Shown: positions 50,971 through 59,621, numbered from the stretch's first letter. The stretch: DNA of 64,000 bases from Streptomyces sp. MA5143a (GCF_900290235.1 NZ_OLMK01000031.1:1-64000); one strand, 5' to 3'. Notes: generated from the sequence alone by a model not told the origin. Translations and numbers: made by a program.

Positions 50971-51618
50971 TCAGGTGTCGCGGTCGGCTTCCTTCGCCGC
51001 CTCTTCCAGCCGGCTTCTGTACCTCTCCCACCAGGCCGGATCCCCCGACGGCAGGCTCGTGTTGCTCACGCTCATGCCCGCGGAGCCGTCCAGGAGTTCC
51101 CTGACGATGTCGGCGTGGCCGGCGTGGCGGTGGGTGTCCGCGGTCACGCGGACCACGGCGTGGTGGAGGGTCACCTCGTTGCGGTGGCTCGGCCACCACG
51201 GCACCCTGCCGATCGTGTCGAGAGGCAGCGCGTCGATCGTCGCGTCCGCGTGCGCCCAGGCTCGGCGGTAGAGGTCGACGAGGTACGCGCGGGACTCCTC
51301 CACGGTGGCCCACATGTCCGCGTTGAGATCCGCCCCGTCGTCGAGCCAGGGCAGGGGCTCACCCGAGGGGCGGGCGAAGGTGTCGCCCAGATAGCCGAGT
51401 TCGATGCCGGCGCAGTGCTTCACCAGACCCAGGAGATTGGTGCCGGTGGGGGTCATCGGGCGGCGGATGTCGTACTCCGACAGCCCTTCCAGCTTCCAGA
51501 GCAGGGCGTCGCGGGCTTCCTGCAGAGAGAAGCGGAGGTCGGCCTTGGGGTCAGTGGGGCCCATGGGGACGGCACGGACTGTGGGACCAGCCGTGGCGGT
51601 GGGGTCTGGTGAGGTCAT
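50971..51618 (-). CDS. DinB-family (DUF664) protein
   Basis: This 215-residue four-helix DinB-like protein reads LRFSLQEARDALLWKLEGLSEYDIRRPMTP (shown here in part), LGLVKHCAGIELGYLGDTF with the metal-binding His, and RHAGHADIVRELLDG near the end, where two histidines complete the site. Members include thiol S-transferases using bacillithiol or mycothiol. It is read 5 bp after the GNAT gene, so both share an operon. The start is ATG 51618 or ATG 51564; neither has a clear ribosome site. Confidence 0.85.
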   Translation of the reverse strand: MTSPDPTATAGPTVRAVPMGPTDPKADLRFSLQEARDALLWKLEGLSEYDIRRPMTPTGTNLLGLVKHCAGIELGYLGDTFARPSGEPLPWLDDGADLNADMWATVEESRAYLVDLYRRAWAHADATIDALPLDTIGRVPWWPSHRNEVTLHHAVVRVTADTHRHAGHADIVRELLDGSAGMSVSNTSLPSGDPAWWERYRSRLEEAAKEADRDT

Positions 51619-51623
51619 GGGGG

Positions 51624-52268
51624 TCAGTCTGCCGCTCCTGCGATCTCCGTCCATCTGCCCAGGTAGGTCACCGGGCCGGGGTCCGGGACCTCGATCTCGT
51701 GGAAGCCGAGGCAGTCGTAGAAAGCGCGGGCCGGTGTGTTGGCGGTCAGCATGGAGAGGTGGACGGCGTTCACCTCTCGCTCGCGCAGGGCCCCGAGGAA
51801 GGTGTGCATCAGGGCTCGGCCATGGCCCTGCCCCTGCCAGTCGGGGAGCAGATCGATGTGCAAGTGGGCGGGGTAGGCGGCCACCTCGGGGACGAGCATG
51901 CGCTCGGGGCGGTACAAGAGCTCGGTGATCGCCTCGTCGGGTGTGCGCGGCGGGGACGGCGGCGCCGGGAAGCGCTTCGCCACGCGGGGGAGCCACTTCG
52001 TACGGAATTTCTCCACGAAGGCGGGGGTGTCCGCGGTGCCGAGGATGTAGCCGACGGCCCGGCCCTCACCGTCGTCCAGGACGAACGTCAGGCCCGGTTC
52101 GAGGTGGGCGTAGGGCGTCGCGAAGATCGCCGGGAAGATGTCGGGGTCGGCGTAGTGGGGGCGGCTGTCCTGACCGACGTGGGCGGTGCGTACGCAGATC
52201 TCGTGGAGCGCCTCGGCGTCCTCGGGGCGGTACGGGCGTACGGCGGCGGGCGCGGCGGGTCGAGTCAC
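51624..52268 (-). CDS. GNAT-family N-acetyltransferase
   Basis: This 214-residue acetyltransferase has the domain order VRPYRPEDAEALHEICVRTA at the start, AVGYILGTADTP, AHLHIDLLPDWQGQGHGRAL (motif A, acetyl-CoA pyrophosphate loop Q-G-Q-G-H-G-R), and LTANTPARAFYDCLGFHEIE at the end. The layout matches O-GlcNAcase-associated or small-molecule GNATs, but the substrate is unknown. GTG 52268 is chosen as nearest the domain. It is co-transcribed with the DinB gene. Confidence 0.85.
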   Translation of the reverse strand: MTRPAAPAAVRPYRPEDAEALHEICVRTAHVGQDSRPHYADPDIFPAIFATPYAHLEPGLTFVLDDGEGRAVGYILGTADTPAFVEKFRTKWLPRVAKRFPAPPSPPRTPDEAITELLYRPERMLVPEVAAYPAHLHIDLLPDWQGQGHGRALMHTFLGALREREVNAVHLSMLTANTPARAFYDCLGFHEIEVPDPGPVTYLGRWTEIAGAAD

Positions 52269-52368
52269 CGCAACATCCTGTGCGTTCCGGGGCCGTTGTG
52301 GCAACCGTCGCTCCCTCCGGCCGGCCTGGCGCGGCCCGCCCCGCTTTCAAGGGCCCGGACATGGTGCG

Positions 52369-52394
52369 GCCCGGGTGAGAGGGCTCACCCGGGC
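52369..52394. terminator. 11-bp perfect hairpin after the small 52.4-kb gene
   Basis: GCCCGGGTGAG and CTCACCCGGGC pair perfectly around an AGGG loop, 24 bp after the stop of the 77-residue gene and before the GNAT gene on the same strand. Strong intrinsic terminator geometry without a U tract, as common in Streptomyces. Confidence 0.75.
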
Positions 52395-52418
52395 GTGTGG
52401 GGACCTCCCCGCCGGCGG

Positions 52419-52652
52419 TCAGTGCGCCAGGCGTCGGCTCAGCATCTGCTTGCCGAGTTCGGCTCCCTTGCGGCTGTCGGCCTGTGCCTTGCGGAACAGC
52501 TCGGTCACCTCGGCGTCGCCGGCCCGCTCCGCGTCCTGGATGTAGGTCTCGAGCCGCAGCGCGTTCTCCAGGCAGGCCTCGACGTACCAGATCAGGTTGT
52601 AGTCCTTGTCTGCCGTGCCGGTCACATGGCCGGTCTCAGCGGTGCTGGTCAC
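52419..52652 (-). CDS. Small helical protein of 77 residues, Streptomyces-conserved type
   Basis: GTG 52652 follows GAGGAGGAGAAC, a very strong ribosome site. The product (TGTADKDYNLIWYVEACLEN, then EDAERAGDAEVTELFRKAQA-type helices and KGAELGKQMLSRRLAH) is a compact helical hairpin with a ferritin/haemerythrin-like look. I recall close relatives in most Streptomyces, without assigned function. A strong terminator follows. The frame is open further upstream but without homology. Confidence 0.75.
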   Translation of the reverse strand: MTSTAETGHVTGTADKDYNLIWYVEACLENALRLETYIQDAERAGDAEVTELFRKAQADSRKGAELGKQMLSRRLAH

Positions 52653-52831
52653 GTTCTCCTCCTCCTCGGTCGGGGGCTGGGCCGCGCCGGTTCGGCGCGG
52701 CTTCCTGAGCGCAGCACGGGTACCCGGCCCGTGGAGGCGTACACGGCCCTGTGCCGTCCGACGGCAAGGTGTCCCGACCGCGTGCGAGGGCACACGGCTG
52801 TCACCACCTCATGGGAGAAGGGCCAGATCAC

Positions 52832-53920
52832 GTGCGTACCGTCGGAGTGGAAGAAGAACTCCTCTTGGTCGATCCGGAAACCGGTGAGCCGCAGGCCAGG
52901 GCCGCGGCGGTGCTCGCGCGCGCCTCGCGGGACGGAACGGGGCAGGACGTGTTCGAGAAGGAGCTGCACGACGAGCAGGTCGAGTTCGCGACGCATCCCC
53001 AGTCGAAGATGACGGACCTCGGGTCGGAGATCGTCCGCTGCCGCAAGGACGCGGCACGGCACGCCGAGGAGGTGGGCGGTGCCGTCGTGGCGCTGGCCAC
53101 GTCGCCGCTGCCCGTGCACCCGACGATCACGATGAACAGCCGGTACCAGTGGATGGCCCGGGAGTTCGGCCTCGACACGCAGGTGCAGCTGGTGTGCGGC
53201 TGCCATGTCCATGTGTCGGTGGAGTCCGAGGACGAGGGCGTGGCCGTGCTGGACCGTATCCGGCCGTGGCTGTCCGTGCTGACGGCGCTCAGCGCGAACT
53301 CGCCGTTCTGGCAGGGCCGCGACAGCGGGTACGCCAGCTACCGCAGTCAGGTGTGGGACATGTGGCCGATGGCCGGTCCGACGGAGCTCTTCGGCACGGC
53401 CGAGCGGTACCACCGCTGCGTGGCGGAGCTGACCGCCACGGGAGTCGTGCGCGACGAGGGAATGGTGTACTTCGAGGCGCGGCTCGCCCAGCGGTATCCG
53501 ACCGTGGAGATCCGGGTCGCGGACGTGTGTCTGCACCCCGACACCGCGGTCCTCGTCGCGGCGCTGACCCGGGGGCTCGTCGAGACCGCGGCCCGGGAGT
53601 GGCGGGCCGGCCGGGAACCGCTCGGTCACACGGCCGGGCTGCTGCGGCTGGCCCGGTGGCGGGCCGCCCGTTCCGGTACGACGGAGAACCTCCTGGACCC
53701 GGCGACGATGCGCCCCCGGCCCGCCGACGAGGTGATCCACTCCCTCGTGGACCACGTCGAGGAGGCCCTCGCCGACAACGGCGACCTCGATCTGGTCCGC
53801 GACACGATCGCCACGCTCTCGCGGCGCGGCAACGGTGCCCGGGTGCAGCGGGAGGTGATGGAACGGACGGGCAGCCTGCGTGAGGTCGTCGCCGCCTGCG
53901 TCCGGCACACACAGGCGTGA
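52832..53920 (+). CDS. YbdK-family carboxylate-amine ligase (glutamate-cysteine ligase type 2)
   Basis: This 362-residue protein has RTVGVEEELLLVDPETGEPQ at the start, VEFATHPQSKMTDLGSEI, CGCHVHVSVESEDEGV and LTALSANSPFWQGRDSGYAS. This is the GCS2/YbdK pattern, an ATP-dependent ligase joining a gamma-carboxylate to an amine. Streptomyces make mycothiol, so the product is probably not glutathione. GTG 52832 is favoured (GGAGAAGGG about 9 nt upstream); ATG 52811 is in frame but overlaps that site. Confidence 0.85.
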   Translation: MRTVGVEEELLLVDPETGEPQARAAAVLARASRDGTGQDVFEKELHDEQVEFATHPQSKMTDLGSEIVRCRKDAARHAEEVGGAVVALATSPLPVHPTITMNSRYQWMAREFGLDTQVQLVCGCHVHVSVESEDEGVAVLDRIRPWLSVLTALSANSPFWQGRDSGYASYRSQVWDMWPMAGPTELFGTAERYHRCVAELTATGVVRDEGMVYFEARLAQRYPTVEIRVADVCLHPDTAVLVAALTRGLVETAAREWRAGREPLGHTAGLLRLARWRAARSGTTENLLDPATMRPRPADEVIHSLVDHVEEALADNGDLDLVRDTIATLSRRGNGARVQREVMERTGSLREVVAACVRHTQA

Positions 53921-53964
53921 GGTCACCCTGGCCGGGCGGCCTTCCCTGGGCGAAAATGTCGTGC

Positions 53965-53989
53965 GCGTAGGTCGGCGCGTACGGGGTAT
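53965..53989 (+). promoter_or_regulatory. Candidate SigB-type promoter upstream of the PAS-GAF-SpoIIE gene
   Basis: GCGT (53965-53968), a 15-bp spacer and GGGTAT (53984-53989) fit GNNT-N14-16-GGGTAY. The start ATG 54079 lies 90 bp downstream. The match supports control of the phosphatase by a SigB-type factor, possibly feedback from the sigma genes 4 kb away. Confidence 0.5.
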
Positions 53990-54078
53990 TGCGTTCCGAA
54001 CGTGCGTCGGCGCTCCTCCCCCGGTGTGAGGCCGGCGGCGGCCCCGTTCGCAGAGTCTCGAAGGCGAGGAATCCGAGC

Positions 54079-55806
54079 ATGAACGCGTGGAGTCCCGACC
54101 ACACCGCCGGGCGGCGTCCCGGTCCCGCGGTGCGGTCGCCAGGCGAGCTGCCCGACCTGGTGCACGCGGGCATGTATGTGGTCGACGACCACGGGTCCAT
54201 CGTCGCGGTGAACGCTCGGGCCGAGTTCCTGCTCGGCCGTTCGGCCGACGCGCTCGTCGGCCGGGACGCCCACGATCTGCTGCACCGCGACGGCCTCGGC
54301 CAGAGCATGCCGCGGGCCGCCTGCCCCATGATGCACGCGTTCCTCGGCGGCAGTACGCGGGGCGGGGCGCACGAGTGGTTCGCCCGGGGCGACGACACCC
54401 TGCTGCCGGTGTCCTGGCTGGTCACCCCGTGCAGGCTCGGAGGGGGCGTGCTCGGCGCCGCGGTCCTGTTCTACGAGACGGACCCCGAGGAAGGGGTGCC
54501 CTCGACGGCGGCCTCGCCGACGCTGTCGCAGCTGGACCGGCTGGCCCTGCTCGCCGAGACGACGACCCGGCTGACCTCCACGCTGGATGCCGAGGAGGCC
54601 GTGGCACGGCTGGTGCGGCTGGTGGTGCCTCGGCTCGCGGACTGGGCGGTGATCGACCTGATCACCGAGAGCGACGACGTCTGGCGGACCGCGGTGGCGA
54701 CCCATCACGGCGGTGCCGTGGTGCGGTGCGAGGAACTGGAGGGGCCGCTGCCGCCGGTGCACGAGGAGTCGCTCATGCCGTTGTCGCGGGCGCTGCGGGG
54801 GGCGGCGTCCACCCTGGCCGGGCCGCAGACGTACCAGGGGCCGCCGGACTCGGGGATCGCGGTGGCACAGCAGCGGTTGTTCAAGGTGACGGGCATGCAG
54901 TCGGCGGCGATCGCGCCCATCCGGGGGCCGCGCGCGGTGCTGGGCGCCCTCACGCTGGGCCGCAACGCCGAGTCGGGGGTCATGACGGACGCCGAGCTGT
55001 CGCTGCTGGAGGACATCGCGCGGCGGGCGGGGCTGGCGCTGGAGAACGCCCGGCTGTACCAGCGGCAGCGGCACATCGCGGAGACCATGCAGCGGCATCT
55101 GCTGCCGCAGCTGCCGGAGGTGCCGGGACTGAGCATGGCCGCGCGGTACGTGCCGGCGTCGCAGTCGGCGCAGGTCGGCGGCGACTGGTACGACGCGTTC
55201 ACCCTGGCGGACGGGGCGACGGCGGTGGCCATCGGGGACGTCGTGGGGCACAACATCGACGCGGCCGCGGGAATGGCGCAGATCCGCAACATGCTCCGCG
55301 CCTACGCCTGGGCGCTGGAGGAGCCGCCGAGCGCGATCGTGGAGCGGCTGGACCAGGCCGTGGTGAACGTGGCCGAGGCGTCCATGGCCACCATGATCTT
55401 CGGCCGGGTGGAGCGGAACGCCGACGGGTGGGCACTGCGGTGGACCAACGCCGGTCATCCGCCGCCGTTGCTGATCACGCACGACGGGCGGTCGGCCTTC
55501 CTCGACGAGGAGCACGACCATCTGCTCGGCACCGGCCTCGTCCGCGGCCGTACCGACACACGGACCCCGCTGCCACCGCTGTCCACGCTGGTGCTGTACA
55601 CGGACGGCCTGATCGAGTCGCCCGGGCACATCCTGGACCGCGGTATGGCCCGGTTGCGGCAGCACGCCGCGGCGCTGGCCCACCGTCCCCTGCATGTGTT
55701 CTGCGACCTGCTGCTGGAGCGGGCGCGTCCGGCGGAGAACGACGACGACGTGGCGCTGCTGGTTCTGCGGACACCTGCCGGAGAAGGTGAGTCGGCCGGG
55801 CGGTAG
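54079..55806 (+). CDS. PAS-GAF-SpoIIE serine phosphatase (Rsb-type stress sensor)
   Basis: This 575-residue protein has three domains. Residues 22-135 form a PAS domain (VHAGMYVVDDHGSIVAVNAR, ALVGRDAHDLLH). Residues 150-320 form a GAF domain (LLAETTTRLTSTLDAEEAVA, SAAIAPIRGPRAVLGALTLG). The C-terminal 230 residues form a SpoIIE phosphatase (ARYVPASQSAQVGGDWYDAF, IGDVVGHNIDAAAGMAQIRN, TNAGHPPPLLI, NDDDVALLVLR), with the metal-binding aspartates present. It should dephosphorylate a STAS antagonist after sensing a small ligand. ATG 54079 has AAGGCGAGGA upstream. An HATPase gene lies 165 bp downstream. Confidence 0.9.
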   Translation: MNAWSPDHTAGRRPGPAVRSPGELPDLVHAGMYVVDDHGSIVAVNARAEFLLGRSADALVGRDAHDLLHRDGLGQSMPRAACPMMHAFLGGSTRGGAHEWFARGDDTLLPVSWLVTPCRLGGGVLGAAVLFYETDPEEGVPSTAASPTLSQLDRLALLAETTTRLTSTLDAEEAVARLVRLVVPRLADWAVIDLITESDDVWRTAVATHHGGAVVRCEELEGPLPPVHEESLMPLSRALRGAASTLAGPQTYQGPPDSGIAVAQQRLFKVTGMQSAAIAPIRGPRAVLGALTLGRNAESGVMTDAELSLLEDIARRAGLALENARLYQRQRHIAETMQRHLLPQLPEVPGLSMAARYVPASQSAQVGGDWYDAFTLADGATAVAIGDVVGHNIDAAAGMAQIRNMLRAYAWALEEPPSAIVERLDQAVVNVAEASMATMIFGRVERNADGWALRWTNAGHPPPLLITHDGRSAFLDEEHDHLLGTGLVRGRTDTRTPLPPLSTLVLYTDGLIESPGHILDRGMARLRQHAAALAHRPLHVFCDLLLERARPAENDDDVALLVLRTPAGEGESAGR

Positions 55807-55971
55807 CGGGCACTCGTACGGGGAGAGCGGCAGGAGGCCACAGTCTTCCCCAATGCCCCATACATCCCTACCATTTCGAACGCGTAGCCGCTCTCATCGG
55901 GGGAAGCACGTGTCTCTGAGAGGGAACGCGAGTGCGCGTCAGCCTCGATGAGCCGAGCCGGGAAAGACGAG

Positions 55972-56418
55972 ATGGCAACAGAGCCGTGTTGGGACGACAA
56001 ACTGCCTTCCGAGGAGATCCAGAAGAGTCACGCCGCCTTCGACGGGGAACTCGGCGACGTGACGGGTGCCCGTGCGACGGCCGAGGGGTTCCTCGGCGCG
56101 CTGGCGCGCACGTCCGAGCCCACGGCGCAGGAGCACTGGGACGACATTCTGCTGGTGGTGACCGAGCTGGCCGCGAACGCCGTGCAGTACGCGCCCGGGC
56201 CGTTCGAACTCACCTTGCGCCGCACCTACGACGGGGTGCACGTGATGATGCACGACACCAGCGTCACGTCGCCCGAGCCGCGCCCCTTCCATCCGAGCAA
56301 GGGCGGCGGCGGTATCGGCTGGTATCTCATCCACACGCTGTGCGACGAGGTCAGCGTGGTGGTGCACGACCAGGGCAGGCAGCGCGGCAAGGACATCCAC
56401 GTCTTCCTGCCCTGGTGA
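55972..56418 (+). CDS. HATPase-fold anti-sigma/regulatory kinase-like protein
   Basis: This 148-residue GHKL ATPase reads ILLVVTELAANAVQYAPGPF (N-box with the catalytic Glu and Asn), VMMHDTSVTSPEPRPF (G1-like, degenerate: D-T-S instead of D-x-G-x-G) and GGGGIGWYLIHTLCDEVSV (G2). It belongs to the RsbW/SpoIIAB-like group that binds a sigma factor or phosphorylates a STAS partner. ATG 55972 has GGGAAAG 5-6 nt upstream; ATG 55948 is an alternative. It ends at a bidirectional hairpin. Confidence 0.85.
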   Translation: MATEPCWDDKLPSEEIQKSHAAFDGELGDVTGARATAEGFLGALARTSEPTAQEHWDDILLVVTELAANAVQYAPGPFELTLRRTYDGVHVMMHDTSVTSPEPRPFHPSKGGGGIGWYLIHTLCDEVSVVVHDQGRQRGKDIHVFLPW

Positions 56419-56479
56419 GCCCCGAGCCCTGGTGAGCCCCGAGGGGGGATGCTCCGCCCTCCGGTGGGAGACGACACGG

Positions 56480-56510
56480 AAGCGCCCCGGCCCGGTGGGT
56501 CGGGGCGCTT
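56480..56510. terminator. Bidirectional intrinsic terminator between convergent HATPase genes
   Basis: AAGCGCCCCG (56480-56489) and CGGGGCGCTT (56501-56510) form a perfect 10-bp stem with an 11-nt loop, with A runs before and T after, between two convergent genes. Confidence 0.8.
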
Positions 56511-56524
56511 GCCTGTCTTCGGGA

Positions 56525-56992
56525 TCAGGTCAGCGGCACCAGGACACTGATCGTCTTCCCGCCCTCCACCCGGCCGCGGACGTCGACCTGACTGGACAGC
56601 CGGTTGATCAGCGGCCAGCCGTATCCGCTGCCCTCGTGGGAGCGGGGCGGCATACCGGGACCGTGGGCGGCGGCGGGGACGGCGGGACTGTAGTCCCGCA
56701 CGTCCAGGCGTACGCCGTCCTCGGTCACGCGGACGTCGAAGCCAGCCAGCCCGCCGCCGTGCCGGACCGCGTTGGTGACCAGCTCGGAGACGACCAGCAG
56801 CAGATCGATCATGGCTGCCTCGGTCGGCGGCCCCGACGGCGAGCGCCACCCCTCCCCCACGACCGAGCGCACATAACGGCGGGCGGCCGCGGCACTGGTG
56901 ATGGTGACCGGAGGGCGCGCCGCGTCCGCGGACAGGCCCTCGGTGGAAGCTGTGCGGTGCTCTCCGACCGGTCGGCGTTCCATCGCCGTCAT
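56525..56992 (-). CDS. HATPase-fold anti-sigma-type protein
   Basis: This 155-residue GHKL ATPase reads LLLVVSELVTNAVRHGGGLA (N-box), VRLDVRDYSPAVP (altered G1) and GSGYGWPLINRLSSQVDVRG (G2). Like its convergent neighbour at 55972 it may phosphorylate STAS proteins or hold a sigma factor. The start is ATG 56992 or ATG 56983. The next gene upstream on this strand is DUF5133, then a sigma factor, all leftward, so they may be one transcription unit. Confidence 0.85.
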   Translation of the reverse strand: MTAMERRPVGEHRTASTEGLSADAARPPVTITSAAAARRYVRSVVGEGWRSPSGPPTEAAMIDLLLVVSELVTNAVRHGGGLAGFDVRVTEDGVRLDVRDYSPAVPAAAHGPGMPPRSHEGSGYGWPLINRLSSQVDVRGRVEGGKTISVLVPLT

Positions 56993-57031
56993 GCTGTGCG
57001 CGGGGCCGGCGAAGGAGGACAGGCGTGTGCG

Positions 57032-57334
57032 TCAGTGTTCATGAAGCGCCACATACCCGCTCCCGCCCGGACCATGACTGCCGAGATCGCCACTCGTTCC
57101 CATCCCGTGCCCGCACAGCTCGGCCGTCGCCGTGGCCTGCGCGGCGGCGAGCTGCCGGCGTGCGGCCTCCAGGGCCTGCCGGACGTCGCGGGTGCCCGTG
57201 GACACGCACAACGTGTACGCGAGGTCCTGCGCTCGGCGCGTGGCCTGCGGGTCGCTCTGCTCGCCCTCGTACGACTTGAGCGACTCGTACTCCTCGACGA
57301 GTCGGCGCAGCGTCGCGGGATGGGGCATCAGCAT
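57032..57334 (-). CDS. DUF5133 family protein
   Basis: This 100-residue protein reads MPHPATLRRLVEEYESLKSY, then DLAYTLCVSTGTRDVRQALE and a predicted helix to residue 80, the DUF5133 pattern. A Gly/His-rich tail follows. The function is unknown, but it is typically near stress sigma factors in Streptomyces, as here. The start is ATG 57334; the following ATG codon 57328 is also possible. Confidence 0.8.
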   Translation of the reverse strand: MLMPHPATLRRLVEEYESLKSYEGEQSDPQATRRAQDLAYTLCVSTGTRDVRQALEAARRQLAAAQATATAELCGHGMGTSGDLGSHGPGGSGYVALHEH

Positions 57335-57442
57335 CTGGTTCGCTCCTGGGTGAACTCGACGACAGGATTCATGGACGGGAGGACTGGTTCCGTGGAGGGA
57401 TCGGTCCCGGGCGCGGCCCTCTGTGGGTGCCCGGGCGGTCGC

Positions 57443-58309
57443 TCAGCTGTCGCGGCTGCGCCGGCCGTCGCGGTCGCCGGTTCGGGCGGCCTGGCCGAGG
57501 GCCTCCTCACGGACCCGTGCGCAGCTGCGGCTGATGAGGCGGGAGACGTGCATCTGGGAGATGCCGAGGCGGTCGGCGATGCGGTTCTGGGTCATGTCCT
57601 CGAAGAAACGCATATAGAGGATGGCGCGCTCCCGTTCGGGCAGTCGGCGCAGCCCTTCCTTGGCCGCCTCCCGGTCGACGACGACGTCGTACGCCTCGTC
57701 GCACGAGCCGAGGGTGTCGGCGAGGCTGTAGCCGTCGTCCCCGGAGGACATCTCGGCGTCCAGCGAGAGGGCGCTGAAGCTCTCCAGCGCCTCCATGCCC
57801 GCGTTGACCTCTTCCTCGGTGAGCCCGGTGTGGGCGGCGATGTCGGCGATGGAGGGCTCGGTGGCGCCGGAGGTCTGGCTGAGTTCACGGCGGGCGACGC
57901 GGACCTTGTTGCGCAGGTCCTGCACGCGACGGGGGACCCTGAGGGTCCACATCCGGTCGCGGAAGTGGCGTTTGATCTCTCCGGTGATGGTGGGTACGGC
58001 GTAGCTCTCGAACGCCCCCCGTTCGGGCTCGTAGCGGTCCACCGCCTTCACCAGGCCCATGGCGGCGACCTGGCGCAGGTCCTCCAGTGACTCGCCCCGG
58101 TTGCGGAACCGGCCCGCGATGCGGTGCGCCATGGGCAGCCAGGCCTGTACGAGAGCGTCTCGTACGGCGTCCCGCTCGGGTCCTTCGTCCATCGCGGCCA
58201 GCCGGGCGAAGGCGGCGGCGGTGTCGGGGGCGTCGTCGTGTGACCTTCTGTCGATGGTGCCGGGGCGGGCGGACGTACCGGATCCGTTTGCGGACACGTT
58301 GACCAGCAT
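57443..58309 (-). CDS. RNA polymerase sigma factor, SigB/SigF/SigG subfamily
   Basis: This 288-residue sigma factor has region 2 (LVQAWLPMAHRIAGRFRNRG, ESLEDLRQVAAMGLVKAVDR, AFESYAVPTITGEIKRHFRD), region 3 (SIADIAAHTGLTEEEVNAGM) and region 4 (LPERERAILYMRFFEDMTQN, RIADRLGISQMHVSRLISRS). This is the stress/sporulation sub-family without region 1. ATG 58309 with AGGAG 9 nt upstream is chosen; upstream codons lack homology. A GTTT-N15-GGGCAA sequence at 58460-58436 (minus) may be its SigB-type promoter. It is divergent from a second sigma gene. Confidence 0.9.
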   Translation of the reverse strand: MLVNVSANGSGTSARPGTIDRRSHDDAPDTAAAFARLAAMDEGPERDAVRDALVQAWLPMAHRIAGRFRNRGESLEDLRQVAAMGLVKAVDRYEPERGAFESYAVPTITGEIKRHFRDRMWTLRVPRRVQDLRNKVRVARRELSQTSGATEPSIADIAAHTGLTEEEVNAGMEALESFSALSLDAEMSSGDDGYSLADTLGSCDEAYDVVVDREAAKEGLRRLPERERAILYMRFFEDMTQNRIADRLGISQMHVSRLISRSCARVREEALGQAARTGDRDGRRSRDS

Positions 58310-58435
58310 GCGGAATCGCTCCTGAACGACGCTGTCAGGGACTCGCGGAGGGGAACGGCGGGCGGGCGACCAGGACCCGGACGCGGAACACCGTTTCCTC
58401 CGGCGCGCCTCCGTCACGGAGGCGTGGAGAACCGA

Positions 58436-58460
58436 TTGCCCCTCGATTCGGGAGGCAAAC
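58436..58460 (-). promoter_or_regulatory. SigB-like promoter candidate for the leftward sigma gene
   Basis: On the minus strand GTTT (58460-58457), a 15-bp spacer and GGGCAA (58441-58436). The -35 matches GNNT, and the -10 differs from GGGTAY in two positions. Distance to ATG 58309 is about 127 bp. Confidence 0.3.
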
Positions 58461-58480
58461 AACCGTGCGCCGCCTTCTTC

Positions 58481-58504
58481 GTGTCGGTTACACGTACCGG
58501 GTGA
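58481..58504 (+). promoter_or_regulatory. SigB-like promoter candidate for the rightward sigma gene
   Basis: GTGT (58481-58484), a 14-bp spacer and GGGTGA (58499-58504); the -10 matches GGGTAY in four of six positions. Distance to ATG 58669 is about 165 bp. Confidence 0.3.
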
Positions 58505-58668
58505 CGTGGCCGGTGGGGCGGCCGGGCCGACCGGGTGGGGTCGCGGCGACGACTTCCGGCCAGAGTGCGGAGCGGGAGCATCCCTTTCGGGGCGGAGTGG
58601 GACTGACTCGGGTGGACGGGGGCAAGCGTGGGGTGGCAGCAGGCATTCGGGCGAGAGGGGTGGACAGC

Positions 58669-59547
58669 ATGGCAGCCGTGACGGCAGCACGGACAACGGC
58701 CACGGCACGTGAGAAGGTCCTGACCAGGGGGGCGGCCCTGCCGTGGATCGAGGACCCGTCGCAAGTCAAGCCGAAGGACGCGCGGGCGATGTCGCGGCAG
58801 TTCTTCGACCGGCTGGCCATGCTGGACGAGGGGACCCACGACTACCAGTACGTGCGCAACACGCTGATCGAGATGAACCTGTCGCTGGTGCGGTACGCCG
58901 CCTCGCGCTTCCGCGGCCGTGAGGACTCCCTGGAGGACATCGTCCAGGTCGGGACGATCGGGCTGATCAAGGCCATCGACCGGTTCGAGCTGTCGCGTGA
59001 GGTGGAGTTCACGACGTTCGCCGTGCCGTACATCGTCGGCGAGATCAAGCGCTTCTTCCGTGACACGAGCTGGGCCGTTCATGTGCCGCGGCGGCTCCAG
59101 GAGGCGCGCGTGGAGCTGGCCAAGGCCACGGACGAGCTGCAGTCCCGGCTGGGCCGGATGCCGACCACGCGTGAGCTGTCGGAGCTGATGTCCCTGTCCG
59201 AGGAGGAGGTCATCGAGGCGCGCAAGGCCTCCAACGGCTACAACACCTCCTCGCTGGACGCGGCGCTCACCTTCGACGGCGGCGAGGACGGCGACACGGT
59301 GCTGGGGGACCTCATCGGCGAACTGGACCCGTCGCTGGAACTCGTCGAGGACTTCCATTCGCTGGCGCCGCTGATCGCCCAACTCGACGAGCGCGAGCGG
59401 CGGATCATCCATCTGCGGTTCGTCGAGGAGCTCACCCAGTCCCAGATCGCCGCGCAGCTCGGTGTGTCACAGATGCATGTCTCCCGGTTGATCAGCCGCA
59501 TCATCAAGCGGCTGCGCAAGGGACTCCTGGAACCGGGTGTTGCCTGA
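58669..59547 (+). CDS. RNA polymerase sigma factor, SigB/SigF subfamily
   Basis: This 292-residue sigma factor reads TLIEMNLSLVRYAASRFRGR, DSLEDIVQVGTIGLIKAIDR, EFTTFAVPYIVGEIKRFFRD (region 2), PTTRELSELMSLSEEEVIEA (region 3) and LDERERRIIHLRFVEELTQS, QIAAQLGVSQMHVSRLISRI (region 4). It is closer to S. coelicolor SigB-type factors than its divergent partner is, by eye. ATG 58669 has GAGAGGGG 8-9 nt upstream; GTG 58660 is in frame but overlaps that site. A STAS antagonist gene follows. Confidence 0.9.
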   Translation: MAAVTAARTTATAREKVLTRGAALPWIEDPSQVKPKDARAMSRQFFDRLAMLDEGTHDYQYVRNTLIEMNLSLVRYAASRFRGREDSLEDIVQVGTIGLIKAIDRFELSREVEFTTFAVPYIVGEIKRFFRDTSWAVHVPRRLQEARVELAKATDELQSRLGRMPTTRELSELMSLSEEEVIEARKASNGYNTSSLDAALTFDGGEDGDTVLGDLIGELDPSLELVEDFHSLAPLIAQLDERERRIIHLRFVEELTQSQIAAQLGVSQMHVSRLISRIIKRLRKGLLEPGVA

Positions 59548-59556
59548 TCACACCCC

Positions 59557-59581
59557 GTGTGGACGGATGATTCGCGGGTAT
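59557..59581 (+). promoter_or_regulatory. Candidate SigB-type promoter upstream of the STAS gene
   Basis: GTGT (59557-59560), a 15-bp spacer and GGGTAT (59576-59581) match the GNNT-N14-16-GGGTAY consensus exactly, 87 bp before GTG 59668 and just after the sigma gene. Autoregulation of the anti-anti-sigma gene is a reasonable inference. Confidence 0.5.
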
Positions 59582-59621
59582 GCGCACGGGCGCGTCGCCG
59601 AGCGATGCGTCGAATTCGTTT

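Larger units (their letters stand above)
58310..58668. other. 359-bp divergent control region between two sigma genes
   Basis: No gene was seen. It holds one SigB-like promoter candidate on each strand, listed separately. Confidence 0.6.
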
